64,000 nucleotides of DNA from contig CADASP010000016.1 in assembly GCA_902790625.1 (NCBI GenBank), forward strand, positions 124,001 through 188,000. Direction: 5' to 3'. Shown in pieces: positions 23,760 through 32,640 of this stretch. The notes under the pieces are model-generated. The model saw only the letters and a program-made list of their open reading frames with translations. It was not told where the DNA came from and ran no database searches. Position 1 is the stretch's first letter, and each line of letters opens with the position of its first letter. Made by a program: the position numbers and the translations under genes. The stretch comes from an uncultured Prevotellaceae bacterium (GTDB lineage Bacteria > Bacteroidota > Bacteroidia > Bacteroidales > Bacteroidaceae).

Positions 23760-25241
23760 TCATAGCGTTACCTCGCAGCCCAGTCCGAAGACGTTGTTGG
23801 TGCGGGTGAACGAGTCGTTGACGCCCGCAGCAGGATGGTTGGTGCGGTTGTAGTCCTCGTAGTTGGTCTGGAAGTAGGCGGCACGGAGCGTCAGGCGGTC
23901 GCTGACACGATAGTCGGCACCAAAGCCGAAGGTGTAGCTGTCAACCACAAACGACATGTCGTTCATGTATGTGTCGCTCATGCCATAGCGGGTGAGCTGC
24001 AAACCGCCAGAGACGGTGAGACGGTCGTTGATGTCCCATTCCACACCGCCCAGAAACTCGTTGGTGTCGTGGTCGAGCAGGTCTTGCGTATTGCCATACC
24101 ACGTGGCATTCTTGTCGAAGAAATGGTGGTAGCCCAAATCTAAGCGCCAGCCCGGCAGGAACTGCCACTGCGCACCCACGGCCAGCAGGGCGGGAGCGTC
24201 CTCGTCGACCTTCTCGCCATCGCGGAACTTGTTGACGGCAGGAATCTCAGAGGCCTCGTTCACCGTCGACTTGTTCTTCATGCGCATCGGGGTCTTGAAG
24301 TCGTATTTCAAGGCAAAGTTGAAATCGCCAATCTTGTAGTCGACACCCAACACGGGCGAGAAGCCTATGCCCGACTGGTCGCACAGCAGGTTCACGCCCT
24401 CGTTGTATTTCTGCAGCGTGTTCAGGCTCTGCAGCGTGCCTTGCAACTGCTGCTGCTGTGCCACCAACTCGGCAGGGGCAGCCACGCCGGCAGCCTCGTA
24501 CTGGGCGATGCCGGCATTCACCTTGGCCAGACCGCCATCAACGGTGGCCGTGGCCTGCTGCATGAAGCTGCTGAAGTCAACATATCCCCCAGCGGTGTTC
24601 ACCATGATATTGCTAATCTTGGCTTTGTAGGAGGCATCGCCATAGAGGATGCGCATGCCGCCATAGAGCGACAGGTTGGCATTCACCTTGTAGGCGGCAC
24701 CCAGCTGAAATCCGAAGTAGTACTGGCGGCCCTGCATGTAGCCATCCATGTCGTAGCCCTGTGCACCTAATGGCTTCAAGCTGTTGGCGATGTTGCCAAC
24801 GACGCTCTCGAAGGAACCCAGACCCTCGTCGAACTCGCACTTGCCGCCGCCACCGGGGATGCTGAAGTTGAACTGAAAGCTCCAAGGCCCTTTGTTGTAG
24901 GCAGCCTGCAACGAAGGGATGATGGGAGCGTCGGCCACGCCCTCAAAAGTCTTCGTCTGCTGTCCGCCATTCTTGCGCCCCAGGGCGAAGAGCGGGTTGG
25001 TTGAGGTGATGGTACGCGTCTGGTGGGCATACTGCCAGTTGAAGCCCAGGTGCAGCCCTTCAGACAAGAAAGCCACACCGGCAGGGTTCGAGTAGACACC
25101 GTCGAGGCCGATGGCCGCATCGCGGGCAGGGTTACGCAGGAAACTAACGCTTTGGTTCGTGTTGGTGAGAATGCCGCCAGCCATGGCTGTAGCAACATTC
25201 GAGGCCAGCAAGAGGCCAGCCATAATGCTTCTTGTTTTCAT
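23760..25241 (-). CDS. FadL/OmpP1-type outer-membrane transport protein
   Basis: 493 residues. Signal peptide 1-21, then the FadL-family opening GGILTNTNQSVSFLRNPARDAAIGLDGVYSNPAGVAFL, which contains the NPA motif of the hatch domain. A 14-strand barrel is expected; the last residue pattern NVFGLGCEVTL ends on a hydrophobic residue. The family moves long-chain fatty acids or other hydrophobic compounds across the outer membrane. A poly-Q/A-rich helical insert (residues about 235-285, QYEAAGVAAPAELVAQQQQL) is unusual for the family and could be a periplasmic or extracellular helix. Confidence 0.88.
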   Translation of the reverse strand: MKTRSIMAGLLLASNVATAMAGGILTNTNQSVSFLRNPARDAAIGLDGVYSNPAGVAFLSEGLHLGFNWQYAHQTRTITSTNPLFALGRKNGGQQTKTFEGVADAPIIPSLQAAYNKGPWSFQFNFSIPGGGGKCEFDEGLGSFESVVGNIANSLKPLGAQGYDMDGYMQGRQYYFGFQLGAAYKVNANLSLYGGMRILYGDASYKAKISNIMVNTAGGYVDFSSFMQQATATVDGGLAKVNAGIAQYEAAGVAAPAELVAQQQQLQGTLQSLNTLQKYNEGVNLLCDQSGIGFSPVLGVDYKIGDFNFALKYDFKTPMRMKNKSTVNEASEIPAVNKFRDGEKVDEDAPALLAVGAQWQFLPGWRLDLGYHHFFDKNATWYGNTQDLLDHDTNEFLGGVEWDINDRLTVSGGLQLTRYGMSDTYMNDMSFVVDSYTFGFGADYRVSDRLTLRAAYFQTNYEDYNRTNHPAAGVNDSFTRTNNVFGLGCEVTL

Positions 25242-25272
25242 ATTCTTTTAACAATACTTTGAAAAACGATTG

Positions 25273-25280
25273 CAAAAGTA
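25273..25280 (-). promoter_or_regulatory. -7 element of the FadL-type gene
   Basis: TACTTTTG on the minus strand, 32 nt before the start codon; no clear -33. Confidence 0.5.
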
Positions 25281-25453
25281 GGCATTTTTTTTGAATTATT
25301 AGCCTTTCTGATTAAAAATGAATATAATAGCCAGAAAAAAGAAACAAAAATCAAGAATACACCCTGCCACAAGTATCAAACTCGAACGTGGCCCATGCGT
25401 CTGGTTGGCGTGGTTATTTTTTGTTCAGCCCACAATTTATTCGGGGGAAAAAT

Positions 25454-25484
25454 TTGGCCGTATGTTGAAAATAATGTAACTTTG
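25454..25484 (+). promoter_or_regulatory. Promoter of the Rpn-type nuclease gene
   Basis: TTG (25454-25456) and TAACTTTG (25477-25484), 20 nt apart, 37 nt before the ATG. The short inverted repeat AGCACAATTGTGCT (25487-25500) lies just after it and is a possible operator. Confidence 0.7.
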
Positions 25485-25521
25485 CAGCACAATTGTGCTA
25501 ACACTTGAGGAGGAATAGATA

Positions 25522-26616
25522 ATGAATAGGTACATACGCTTTGACTGGGCTGCCAAGCACATCTTGCGCTCAAAGGCCGACTTTGTGGTCTTTGAGGGCT
25601 TGATCTCTGTATTGGTGGGCGAGAAGGTGACGATTGTGGAGTTGCTCGACAGCGAGTCGAATAAGGACAGCCGCGACGACAAGTACAACCGCGTGGACAT
25701 TAAGGCCTTGAACTCCAAGGGCGAAATTATCCTGGTGGAGATTCAGCAAACACGGGAGCACGACTATTTGCAGCGCATGCTTTATGGGGTGGCGAAGGCC
25801 ATCACCGAGCACATGCAAGAAAGAATGCCCTACGAGAAGGTAAAGAAGGTGTTCAGCATCAACATCCTCTATTTCACCATGGGTGAGGGCGAGGACTACC
25901 TCTATCACGGTCAGACGGTGCTGAAAGGCGTGCATAAAGATGACACGCTGCGTCTCACCGACCATGAACGCAACGACTTGAAGGTGGTGGCACCCGAAAA
26001 TGTGTTTCCAGAATACTATGTCATACGCGTCAACGAATTCGATAAGCCCATCCTTGAGAATTATCAGGACGAGTGGATGGATTACCTGAAAAACGAGCGT
26101 ATTCGCACAGACACCACTGCACCGGGACTACGCGAGGCTCGCCAAAAGCTTGAAGTGCTTGAGATGACACCACAGGAACGTCGTGAATATGAACACTACA
26201 TGGACACGCTGATCCGTGATACTGACGTCATGAAAACTCAGTTGCTCGAAGCCGAAATTGCTGGACGCAAAAAGGGACTTGCAGAAGGAAGAACCCAAGG
26301 ACTTGCCGAGGGAAGAACCCAGGGGCTTGCCGAGGGAAGAACCCAAGGGCTTGCAGAGGGACGAACCCAGGGACTTGCCGAGGGAAGAACCCAAGGGCTT
26401 GCCGAGGGAAGAACCCAAGGACTTGCCGAGGGAAGAACCCAAGGACTTGCCGAGGGAAGAACCCAGGGACTTGCAGAAGGAAGAACCCAGGGGCTTGCCG
26501 AGGGACGTAATGAACGCTCGGTGGAGATTGCACGCAAGATGAAAGCCATGGGAATGTCTGTTGAACAAATAGCAGAGCTGACAGGCCTTGACTCCGAGGA
26601 AATAGTTAATTTGTAA
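25522..26616 (+). CDS. Rpn-family PD-(D/E)XK nuclease (putative transposase) with octapeptide repeats
   Basis: 364 residues. The N-terminal 190 residues match the PD-(D/E)XK 'recombination-promoting nuclease' family: KAD.VFEGL.S, then RVDIKALNSKGEIILVEIQQ with the catalytic D...E-x-Q set, and YLQRMLYGVAKAI. Members of this family raise recombination and cut DNA in E. coli. Residues 252-331 are ten 8-residue units, nine GLAEGRTQ and a final GLAEGRNE, encoded by a 24-bp tandem repeat; the tail (ARKMKAMGMSVEQIAELTGLDSEEI) is a small helical motif common at the end of Rpn proteins. It stands alone. The repeat number may vary between strains. Confidence 0.85.
   Translation: MNRYIRFDWAAKHILRSKADFVVFEGLISVLVGEKVTIVELLDSESNKDSRDDKYNRVDIKALNSKGEIILVEIQQTREHDYLQRMLYGVAKAITEHMQERMPYEKVKKVFSINILYFTMGEGEDYLYHGQTVLKGVHKDDTLRLTDHERNDLKVVAPENVFPEYYVIRVNEFDKPILENYQDEWMDYLKNERIRTDTTAPGLREARQKLEVLEMTPQERREYEHYMDTLIRDTDVMKTQLLEAEIAGRKKGLAEGRTQGLAEGRTQGLAEGRTQGLAEGRTQGLAEGRTQGLAEGRTQGLAEGRTQGLAEGRTQGLAEGRTQGLAEGRNERSVEIARKMKAMGMSVEQIAELTGLDSEEIVNL
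26275..26514 (+). repeat. 10 x 24-bp in-frame tandem repeat
   Basis: Ten units of GGACTTGCCGAGGGAAGAAC-type sequence (24 nt each), differing only at a few wobble positions. Unit change by slippage keeps the frame, so protein length can vary without inactivation. Confidence 0.95.
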
Positions 26617-26647
26617 GCAAACATATTGTCCGAAGCATTAACGGACC

Positions 26648-27169
26648 ATGATTTCCATTCTCTCTATCATAGAAGACACGATGGTCGACGGCCCTGGGTT
26701 CCGCACTTCCATCTATTGTGCTGGTTGCCGTCACCAATGCCCCGGCTGCCACAACCCTCAGTCGTGGGATTTCAGCGAGGGCCGCGCCATGACCACCGAC
26801 GATATCATGCGTGTCATCGAGGCCGACCCTTTCGCCCGTGGTGTCACCTTCAGCGGAGGGGACCCCATGTACCAGCCTGAAGGCTTCTCGGAGTTGGCCC
26901 GTGCCATCCACCGGCGCACCCCTCAGAAAGACATTTGGTGCTACACGGGATTCGTCTATGAGCAGTTGCTCGCCAATCCGCGTCAGCGGGCGTTGTTGGA
27001 GCAGATTGACGTGCTCGTCGATGGTCCTTTCCTGCGTGCGCAGCGCGATGAAACGTTGTGTTTTCGTGGCTCGCGCAACCAGCGCATCATCGATGTGCAG
27101 ACATCTCTTGAGCAAGGCCAAGTGGTGACGCTCAATTTTACGGCCACTTTGGCCGATGGTGCCCAATAA
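26648..27169 (+). CDS. nrdG: Anaerobic ribonucleotide reductase activating enzyme
   Basis: 173 residues. Radical-SAM activase that generates the glycyl radical on NrdD, needed for dNTP synthesis without oxygen. The [4Fe-4S] motif is C27-x3-C31-x2-C34 in CAGCRHQCPGCHNPQ, followed by TFSGGDPMYQPEG, the family's GGxP-type SAM motif. No nrdD gene lies directly upstream; the Rpn gene, 31 nt before, is not a natural operon partner. Confidence 0.92.
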   Translation: MISILSIIEDTMVDGPGFRTSIYCAGCRHQCPGCHNPQSWDFSEGRAMTTDDIMRVIEADPFARGVTFSGGDPMYQPEGFSELARAIHRRTPQKDIWCYTGFVYEQLLANPRQRALLEQIDVLVDGPFLRAQRDETLCFRGSRNQRIIDVQTSLEQGQVVTLNFTATLADGAQ

Positions 27170-27177
27170 GGCAAAGC

Positions 27178-27248
27178 ACAAGGAGTGAGGAGTTACGAGT
27201 TAGGAGTTAGGAGTTATTTCAAGATTTGCAAACTCCTAACTCCTAAAA
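27178..27248. repeat. GGAGTTAGGAGTTACGAGT element with inverted arms (family R-GTT), copy 1
   Basis: Left arm of GGAGTTAGGA/GTTACGA units, spacer TTTCAAGATTTGCAAAC, right arm CTCCTAACTCCTAA. It lies between convergent nrdG and the FMN-binding-domain gene. Copy 2 is at 34494-34598. Confidence 0.75.
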
Positions 27249-27269
27249 ACATGCAAAACTTAAATTCTT

Positions 27270-27662
27270 TTATTTGTTCTTCTCGTAATACTCCACGGCC
27301 AGTTTGACGTTCTTCTTCACGGCATCGCTGCTGTAGGTGGCACCTGTGCGACCGTCCACCTCCTTGGTTTTGGCATCCTTCACTGTCATGCCGTCCCATT
27401 TGTTCTTGATGTGGTCCACGCAAGCGCGCCAATACTTAGGTGTCTCCTCGTTTTCCAGGAATTCAACCTTCTCGATTTTTCCGCTCTTGATGTAGACCTT
27501 GAGCGGTGTGGGGCCGTTATATCCTTTGACATCCTTTCCCAGCGTGGTGGTGTTCACGATGTACACACCTTTCTCTTTCACCATTGTGCCGTCCTTCTTG
27601 TCGGCACTCATCAGTGCCATAGCCATCAACAGGAGGGCGCACGAAATCATTGTCTTCTTCAT
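27270..27662 (-). CDS. Small FMN-binding-domain protein, exported
   Basis: 130 residues from the ATG at 27662, which begins a signal peptide (MKKTMISCALLLMAMALMSA); an upstream in-frame ATG at 27695 would spoil it. The core (KVEFLENEETPKYW ... DGRTGATYSSDAVKKNV) matches the FMN-binding domain of RnfG/NqrC, where the SGATxT-type Thr accepts covalent FMN. Here it reads TGATYSS, so attachment at that site is plausible but not certain. Alone, it may be a periplasmic electron carrier (inference). Confidence 0.75.
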   Translation of the reverse strand: MKKTMISCALLLMAMALMSADKKDGTMVKEKGVYIVNTTTLGKDVKGYNGPTPLKVYIKSGKIEKVEFLENEETPKYWRACVDHIKNKWDGMTVKDAKTKEVDGRTGATYSSDAVKKNVKLAVEYYEKNK

Positions 27663-27755
27663 TTTTATCTGGTATTTGTGTTTATGACGTTGCAAAATGG
27701 CGAAAGTTTATCCCTTTAGGCAAATACTTTGCGTTTTTTGCATCGTCGTCTCATA

Positions 27756-30344
27756 TCATCTTGCTATTCTCCAGGCTCTGCTGGCCGTCTTCACCACATA
27801 GATGCCTCGGCGCAGCGGCAGCTGCATGATGGCATCGGCAGTGGTTTGTGCCACCAGTCGACCGTCGGTGGTGAACACCTGAGCCGGTTCATGGCTGTAG
27901 GCCGTGGCGGCGGTGATGCCCGAAGGAGCATCCACCTCTGTCGGGCTTTGGGTCAGTGCCAATTCGTTGAAGGTGGTGCCGTCGGCCAGTTTGTTGGTGA
28001 CGTAGATGCCGGTGACATCAAAATATTTCCCCACGTAGCTCTTGGGAACGCTGATGCCCTTGAGCTTGAAGGTGTTGTAGAGTCGGATGCGGTTGTTCTC
28101 ACCTATCACCCACAGTCCGCCATCGTTCTGCATCATCACTGCCTCCAGCGTGATCAGGTCGCCATAGAGGTGCTCGTCGACCTTGTCTGCGCTGGTCTTA
28201 ACAGGCACCACGGCGTGGTGCTTCGTCATGTTGAAGCCCATGTCGCTGGTGCGTCCTTCCACTTTGCTGAGTTGTGGTGTAAATCCGCTCGTCGTCAGCT
28301 TTCCGTAGACATGCCCGTTGAGTCTGTCGCCCACTTCCAGTGCCAGCGCGCTGTTGTCGATGGCAATGGCGGCAGTGGCATCGCGCAGGTAGGCGGTGCT
28401 CGCCGTACTGAACACCACGAGTGCATTGTTGAGCAGCAGTGCAGCCTCGCTTTCGGCGGGCAGGGCGCAATATTCGGCAATGGTGTTGGCGATGGTGTCG
28501 TCGACCACGTTGACATGGCATGTGGCGCTGATGGCCTCGTCGTTGTTGGCCACCGCGATGATGTCGGCTTCGCCTGGTCCGATGGCCGTTATCCGTCCGT
28601 TGCTGGCCACGGTGACCACCTTCTCATTGCTGCTTTGCCACGTCAGCGTGCAGGGAGCCGTCTCGGGATAGCGCGTTGTCGTGAGCTGCATCGTGAGCGA
28701 GTTGCTCAGGGTGATGCTTTGTGGCAGAGAGATGGTCTTCAGCACGTTGGTGTTGATGATGCTGAACGACACTATGCCGCCCTGCTCGGCTATGTTCTCC
28801 ATTCCCAGCAAGGTGCGCCTCCCGCTCCACGTGAGCAAGTTGGCAGGCTCCGTGTCGTTGTTGAGCATGGTGGTGTGGGTGGTGCCTGGGAAGGGGTCGC
28901 TGGGCCGTGCCTGCTCGCCGCTGGCACCCCCTGCGCGCAGCAGTGTGAAATAGTTGTGCTTGGGGTTGTTGTTCACCTCGTTGCGCTGCCAAGGGTTGCT
29001 ATTGGTACTGTCCACTCTGAACACCAGCATGCCATGCCCTGGCAGATATTCGTCCCACTTCGACGTCTTCTGTCGGTTTTCTATCAGGAAGAATTCTTTC
29101 CTCACAGGAGTGTCGAGCCGATAGCCCTGATTGGCGTCGCCGATGGGCGAGAGCGAGTAGTCGCCCTCGTCGCTGATGAGCTGCGGGGTGGCAAAGCCCA
29201 GGGCAAAGCGCTCGTAGAGGGTGTAGCCCGCTGGGGTGCGGCCATAGTTCAGATAGCCACCGCCAGCCATGATGGCCCACTCGGCGGGGTGCGAGCTTTG
29301 TCCTCCGCTGCCTTCATAGTCGGTGTCGTAGAGGTCGGGCAGCCCCAGCACGTGTCCAAACTCATGGCAGATGACCCCGATGCCGTCGATGATGCTCCAT
29401 TGCTTGTTGCCGTGCAGCTCGGTACTGCAGGCATAGCGGCCCATGGCCACGCCATCGCGCTCCACCCACCAATTTTGGCCGTTGGGATTAAATATGTAGC
29501 TGGCATGTGGCCAGATGAGGCGGCTGTCGTTGCCCGTGATGTTCGAGCCAATGCCGGCAAAGACGAAGTAGATCATGTCCACCGTACCATCGTTGTCGCG
29601 GTCATAGTTGCTGAAGTCCACCAGCGAGTCGGCGGCATTGATGGCAGCCAGTGTGAGTGCCGCAGCGTTTTGCGTGCCATTGGCATCGTATTGGCTGCGG
29701 TTGATGGTGACGGGGCCGACGATATCGAATTGTGGAGAGAAGGCTCCCCCGGAGTTGTCGTAGAAATAGTCGCGAACGCTGCCGGTGTAGGTGCCGGCCT
29801 GCGAGTCGTCGTAGCCGCTATAGTTGGGCTGGTTCACCATGTCGTTGAACAGGTCGGCATAGTTGCTGCGCGAGAACGCACGGTCGTTGAACTCCACCAG
29901 GATGATGAGCCCGAGGAAGTTGTTGTAGTCATACCAGGGAGCTTTGGTGATGGCGGCCTGGCGCGTTTTTGCGCGTCGAGCTTGTTCGGCCTGCTGCTCG
30001 CGAGCCGCCGATGGTGTCAGGGCAGGCATCAGGTGTTTGCCTATGCTTTGCAGCCATAGCTGTTCGTCGGTGGTGCGCTCAGCCGCATCGTGGGCCTTGT
30101 GGGGAGTGGCCACCAACTGTCCGCTGTCATCCTTTTGGGCATAGACATAGAATCCGTCGGCGCGCTGCAGGATAGTGTAGCCGTCGGCAGTGGTGTTGAA
30201 ATGCAGATATTCGTCGCCGCAGAGGCGTATGGTGAGCGTCGAGCCGTCGGGCTGCGTCACGGTGGCGGCAGCGGGATGGGCAGGAATAGCCATTGCCATG
30301 CTGGCAGTGAGCATGGCAATGGCAATCAATAAGAGTTTCTTCAT
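27756..30344 (-). CDS. M6-family (immune inhibitor A-like) metalloprotease, secreted
   Basis: 862 residues. Signal peptide 1-19. Zinc motif H327-E-F-G-H331 in ICHEFGHVLGLPDLYD, followed by the Met-turn-like WAIMAGGGY, as in M6 peptidases. N-terminal pro-region of about 130 residues contains DGYTILQRADGFYVYA. After the catalytic domain come an Ig-like BIG_2-type segment (SITLSNSLTMQLTTTRYP ... TCHVNVVDD), an OB-fold-like segment, and a C-terminal sorting-type tail (VFTTDGRLVAQTT ... RGIYVVKTASRAWRIAR). Probably an extracellular general protease feeding amino acids to the cell. It sits 6 nt after the DUF4332 gene. Confidence 0.88.
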   Translation of the reverse strand: MKKLLLIAIAMLTASMAMAIPAHPAAATVTQPDGSTLTIRLCGDEYLHFNTTADGYTILQRADGFYVYAQKDDSGQLVATPHKAHDAAERTTDEQLWLQSIGKHLMPALTPSAAREQQAEQARRAKTRQAAITKAPWYDYNNFLGLIILVEFNDRAFSRSNYADLFNDMVNQPNYSGYDDSQAGTYTGSVRDYFYDNSGGAFSPQFDIVGPVTINRSQYDANGTQNAAALTLAAINAADSLVDFSNYDRDNDGTVDMIYFVFAGIGSNITGNDSRLIWPHASYIFNPNGQNWWVERDGVAMGRYACSTELHGNKQWSIIDGIGVICHEFGHVLGLPDLYDTDYEGSGGQSSHPAEWAIMAGGGYLNYGRTPAGYTLYERFALGFATPQLISDEGDYSLSPIGDANQGYRLDTPVRKEFFLIENRQKTSKWDEYLPGHGMLVFRVDSTNSNPWQRNEVNNNPKHNYFTLLRAGGASGEQARPSDPFPGTTHTTMLNNDTEPANLLTWSGRRTLLGMENIAEQGGIVSFSIINTNVLKTISLPQSITLSNSLTMQLTTTRYPETAPCTLTWQSSNEKVVTVASNGRITAIGPGEADIIAVANNDEAISATCHVNVVDDTIANTIAEYCALPAESEAALLLNNALVVFSTASTAYLRDATAAIAIDNSALALEVGDRLNGHVYGKLTTSGFTPQLSKVEGRTSDMGFNMTKHHAVVPVKTSADKVDEHLYGDLITLEAVMMQNDGGLWVIGENNRIRLYNTFKLKGISVPKSYVGKYFDVTGIYVTNKLADGTTFNELALTQSPTEVDAPSGITAATAYSHEPAQVFTTDGRLVAQTTADAIMQLPLRRGIYVVKTASRAWRIAR

Positions 30345-30350
30345 CGGAGC

Positions 30351-30758
30351 CTAATAGGTCATCTTCGGTTCCAGTTCCTTTGCCTGGTCAATCATCTTCT
30401 GCACCTCCTTCACGGCGGGCACACGGCCACAGATGTGGCGCTCCTCGTTCAGCTCGGCCAGCTTCGGCTGCAGGTTCTCGGCCACGCGGTGGCGGAACTC
30501 TTTCACGGTGTCAACGCCGGCGGCCTCCAACAGCTCGGCAAACTGCGGGCCAACGCCATTGATGCGGAACAGGTCGGCATGGTTGGTCCAGCGCAGGATG
30601 AGCTTCTCGCTGATGCCCGTCTGCTCGGCCAGCTCCTTGCGGCCCTTGGGGGCGCAGCATTTCTCCAGCAGTTCACTCACTTTCTTGATGCCAGCGGCAG
30701 TCAGCTTCTCGGCATAAACGTCGCCTACACCCTCGATGTCAACAATCTTGTAATCCAT
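30351..30758 (-). CDS. DUF4332 helix-hairpin-helix protein
   Basis: 135 residues, cytosolic. Two helix-hairpin-helix units are visible, IVDIEGVGDVYAEKLTAAGI and LFRINGVGPQFAELLEAAGV, which together define DUF4332, a fold expected to bind DNA backbone without sequence preference. Function is unknown. Only 6 nt separate it from the protease gene downstream, so they share a transcript, though a functional link is unlikely. Confidence 0.85.
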   Translation of the reverse strand: MDYKIVDIEGVGDVYAEKLTAAGIKKVSELLEKCCAPKGRKELAEQTGISEKLILRWTNHADLFRINGVGPQFAELLEAAGVDTVKEFRHRVAENLQPKLAELNEERHICGRVPAVKEVQKMIDQAKELEPKMTY

Positions 30759-30798
30759 AAATTATTCCTTTTTAGTTACTAATAAGGTTTATCTACGG

Positions 30799-30806
30799 CA
30801 AATTTA
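30799..30806 (-). promoter_or_regulatory. -7 element of the DUF4332-protease transcript
   Basis: TAAATTTG on the minus strand, 40 nt before the DUF4332 start; -33 not clear. Confidence 0.45.
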
Positions 30807-30972
30807 CGCTAATTTGCCCGAATAGCAGCCATATCACTAAAAGATTTTTAAATATTTAACAAAAAAACGATAATCTGCGTAACAACTCTGTCCTACGTTT
30901 ACTACAACAACGAATTTAACGAATTATTATGTAAAACAGACTGTTTGACGCTTTTTTGTCTATGTTATCCGT

Positions 30973-30992
30973 AGGGACAGACTTAGTCTGTC
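30973..30992. repeat. GGACAGACT palindrome
   Basis: GGACAGACTTAGTCTGTCC is a perfect 9-bp inverted repeat around one T. The rest of the gap from 30807 to 30970 is AT-rich with no gene that I can support. Confidence 0.6.
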
Positions 30993-31033
30993 CAAAAACA
31001 TTAAAATTCCAATGCCCTCTTCACTTAAATATG

Positions 31034-31066
31034 CAAAAGAGGGGCGTGCCGCGATGGGCACGCCCC
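31034..31066 (-). terminator. Terminator of the CoA-transferase gene
   Basis: On the minus strand GGGGCGTGCC-type arms (31066-31057 and 31050-31041) with a 5-nt loop ATCGC, followed by TCTTTTGC. It lies about 40 nt after the stop. Confidence 0.8.
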
Positions 31067-31104
31067 CTATTGCAGTCAAGGATGATCATTTGCTGATGTG
31101 GAGA

Positions 31105-32610
31105 TTACTTCTTCACGTACTCCGAGAAGTCGGTCAGGTGCATGTCGCCCTTGCGAGCCAGCGTGTCGTGCATGGCGAAGGCGGCGGTGAGGCAGTGGCG
31201 GGTGTGGCCGCCAGTGCCCAGCTTCAGGTATTCGCGCAGCAGTGGACGGTAGTCGGGGTGTGCGCAGTTCTCGATGATGAGCTCGGCACGCTGCATGGGG
31301 CTGTGGCCGCGCAGGTCGGCGATACCCTGCTCGGTGACGATGATGTTGACATCGTGCTCCGAGTGGTCCTGATGGCTGACGAAGGGCACAATCGACGAGA
31401 TGAGACCACCCTTGGCCGTCGACGGGCAGGTGAAGATGCTCAGGTAGGCGTTGCGCTCGAAGTCGCCACTGCCACCGATGCCGTTCATCATCTTCACGCC
31501 GCTGATATGTGTGGAGTTCACGTTGCCGTAGAGGTCGCACTCGATGGCGGTGTTGATGGCGATGACGCCAAGACGGCGTATGACGGCTGGATGGTTCGAA
31601 ATCTCGCTCTGGCGCAACGTCAGGTGGTCCTTGAAGTAGCCGATGTTGTCGTAGACCTGCATCAAGCACTCGTTAGAGACGGTGAGCGAGCAGGCGCTGG
31701 CATCCTTCACACGGCCATTGAGCATCATGTCGATAACGGAGTTCTGAATCACCTCGGTGTAGATGTTGAAGTCGGGCACGTGCTTGTCCTCGCCCAGTGC
31801 GCCCAGAATGGCGTTGGCCGTCGAGCCTACGCCGCTCTGCAGGGGCAGGAACTCCTTGGGGATGCGGCCAGCATGTAGCTCCGAGACGAGGAACTCAGCC
31901 GTGAGGTAGCCAATCTTGTCGGTCACGGGGTCGCTGTCCTTGAAGGCGCGGGCCTCGTCGGGCAGGTTGCACTCCACCACGCCCACAATCTTCTCGCGGG
32001 GGATGGATACGTAGGGCTTGCCGATGCGATCGCCCACGTTGAAGATGGGGATGGGCTTGCGGTAGGGTGGGTCCAGCGGCTCGTAGACGTCGTGGATGTA
32101 CTTGGCGTTGGGGCTGTGGAAGTGGTTCAGCTCCAGGATGACCTTCTTGGCCAGGCGTGCTGCCGTGGGGCTGATGCCGCCAGCAGCGGTGAGATAGACG
32201 CGGAACTCGTCGCCCACCTCCTCAATGTCGCACACCTCCAGGATGGCCCAGTCCACCTGTCCGTAGAATCCGTAGCGCAGCTCCTGTGCCATGTGGCTCA
32301 GGTGCAAGTCGTTGTAGGGAATCTCGCCCATGTTCACGTGCTTGCGGAAGTCGGGGTTGGTGGTGTAGGGTGCGCGATACTTCAGTGCCTGTGCGGCGGC
32401 CAGGTCGCCGTCGGTGCTCTGGCCCGTGCTGGCACCGGTGAAGATGCCCACCTTGAACTCGCGTCCGGCCTCGTGCTCTTTCACTGCAATCTTGGCCAGC
32501 TCCTTGGTTGTTGCCTTGGCCACGCCAGCGGGCGTGAAGCCACTCATGGCGATGTTGTCGCCGTTTTTGATCAGCGCTGCTGCCTCAGCAGCGGTCATGC
32601 GTGTGTACAT
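31105..32610 (-). CDS. Acetyl-CoA hydrolase/succinate-type CoA-transferase
   Basis: 501 residues, class I CoA-transferase of the acetyl-CoA hydrolase family. The catalytic glutamate lies in NIYTEVIQNSV; GVGSTANA and NGIGGSGDFERNAYLSIF form the CoA-binding and oxyanion elements. Members exchange CoA between succinate, acetate and propionate. In succinate-propionate fermenters this enzyme typically frees propionate or acetate while re-making succinyl-CoA; together with the cobalamin adenosyltransferase at 21.7 kb that suits this organism (inference). A lipoprotein gene lies 30 nt upstream in the same direction, with no promoter visible between. Confidence 0.88.
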   Translation of the reverse strand: MYTRMTAAEAAALIKNGDNIAMSGFTPAGVAKATTKELAKIAVKEHEAGREFKVGIFTGASTGQSTDGDLAAAQALKYRAPYTTNPDFRKHVNMGEIPYNDLHLSHMAQELRYGFYGQVDWAILEVCDIEEVGDEFRVYLTAAGGISPTAARLAKKVILELNHFHSPNAKYIHDVYEPLDPPYRKPIPIFNVGDRIGKPYVSIPREKIVGVVECNLPDEARAFKDSDPVTDKIGYLTAEFLVSELHAGRIPKEFLPLQSGVGSTANAILGALGEDKHVPDFNIYTEVIQNSVIDMMLNGRVKDASACSLTVSNECLMQVYDNIGYFKDHLTLRQSEISNHPAVIRRLGVIAINTAIECDLYGNVNSTHISGVKMMNGIGGSGDFERNAYLSIFTCPSTAKGGLISSIVPFVSHQDHSEHDVNIIVTEQGIADLRGHSPMQRAELIIENCAHPDYRPLLREYLKLGTGGHTRHCLTAAFAMHDTLARKGDMHLTDFSEYVKK

Positions 32611-32640
32611 GATAATATAATATTTGTTCAGAATTAAGGT

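Noticed and set aside
26275..26514. CRISPR array
   Set aside because: The 24-bp units are contiguous without spacers and encode an in-frame peptide repeat.
26128..26624. Minus-strand frames across the Rpn repeat
   Set aside because: Antisense translations of the 24-bp repeat; the plus strand has a promoter and a recognisable nuclease domain.
27729..30059. 776-codon open frame antisense to the M6 protease
   Set aside because: The minus strand encodes a full protease with signal peptide and HEFGH motif; the antisense translation has no domain and is a shadow.
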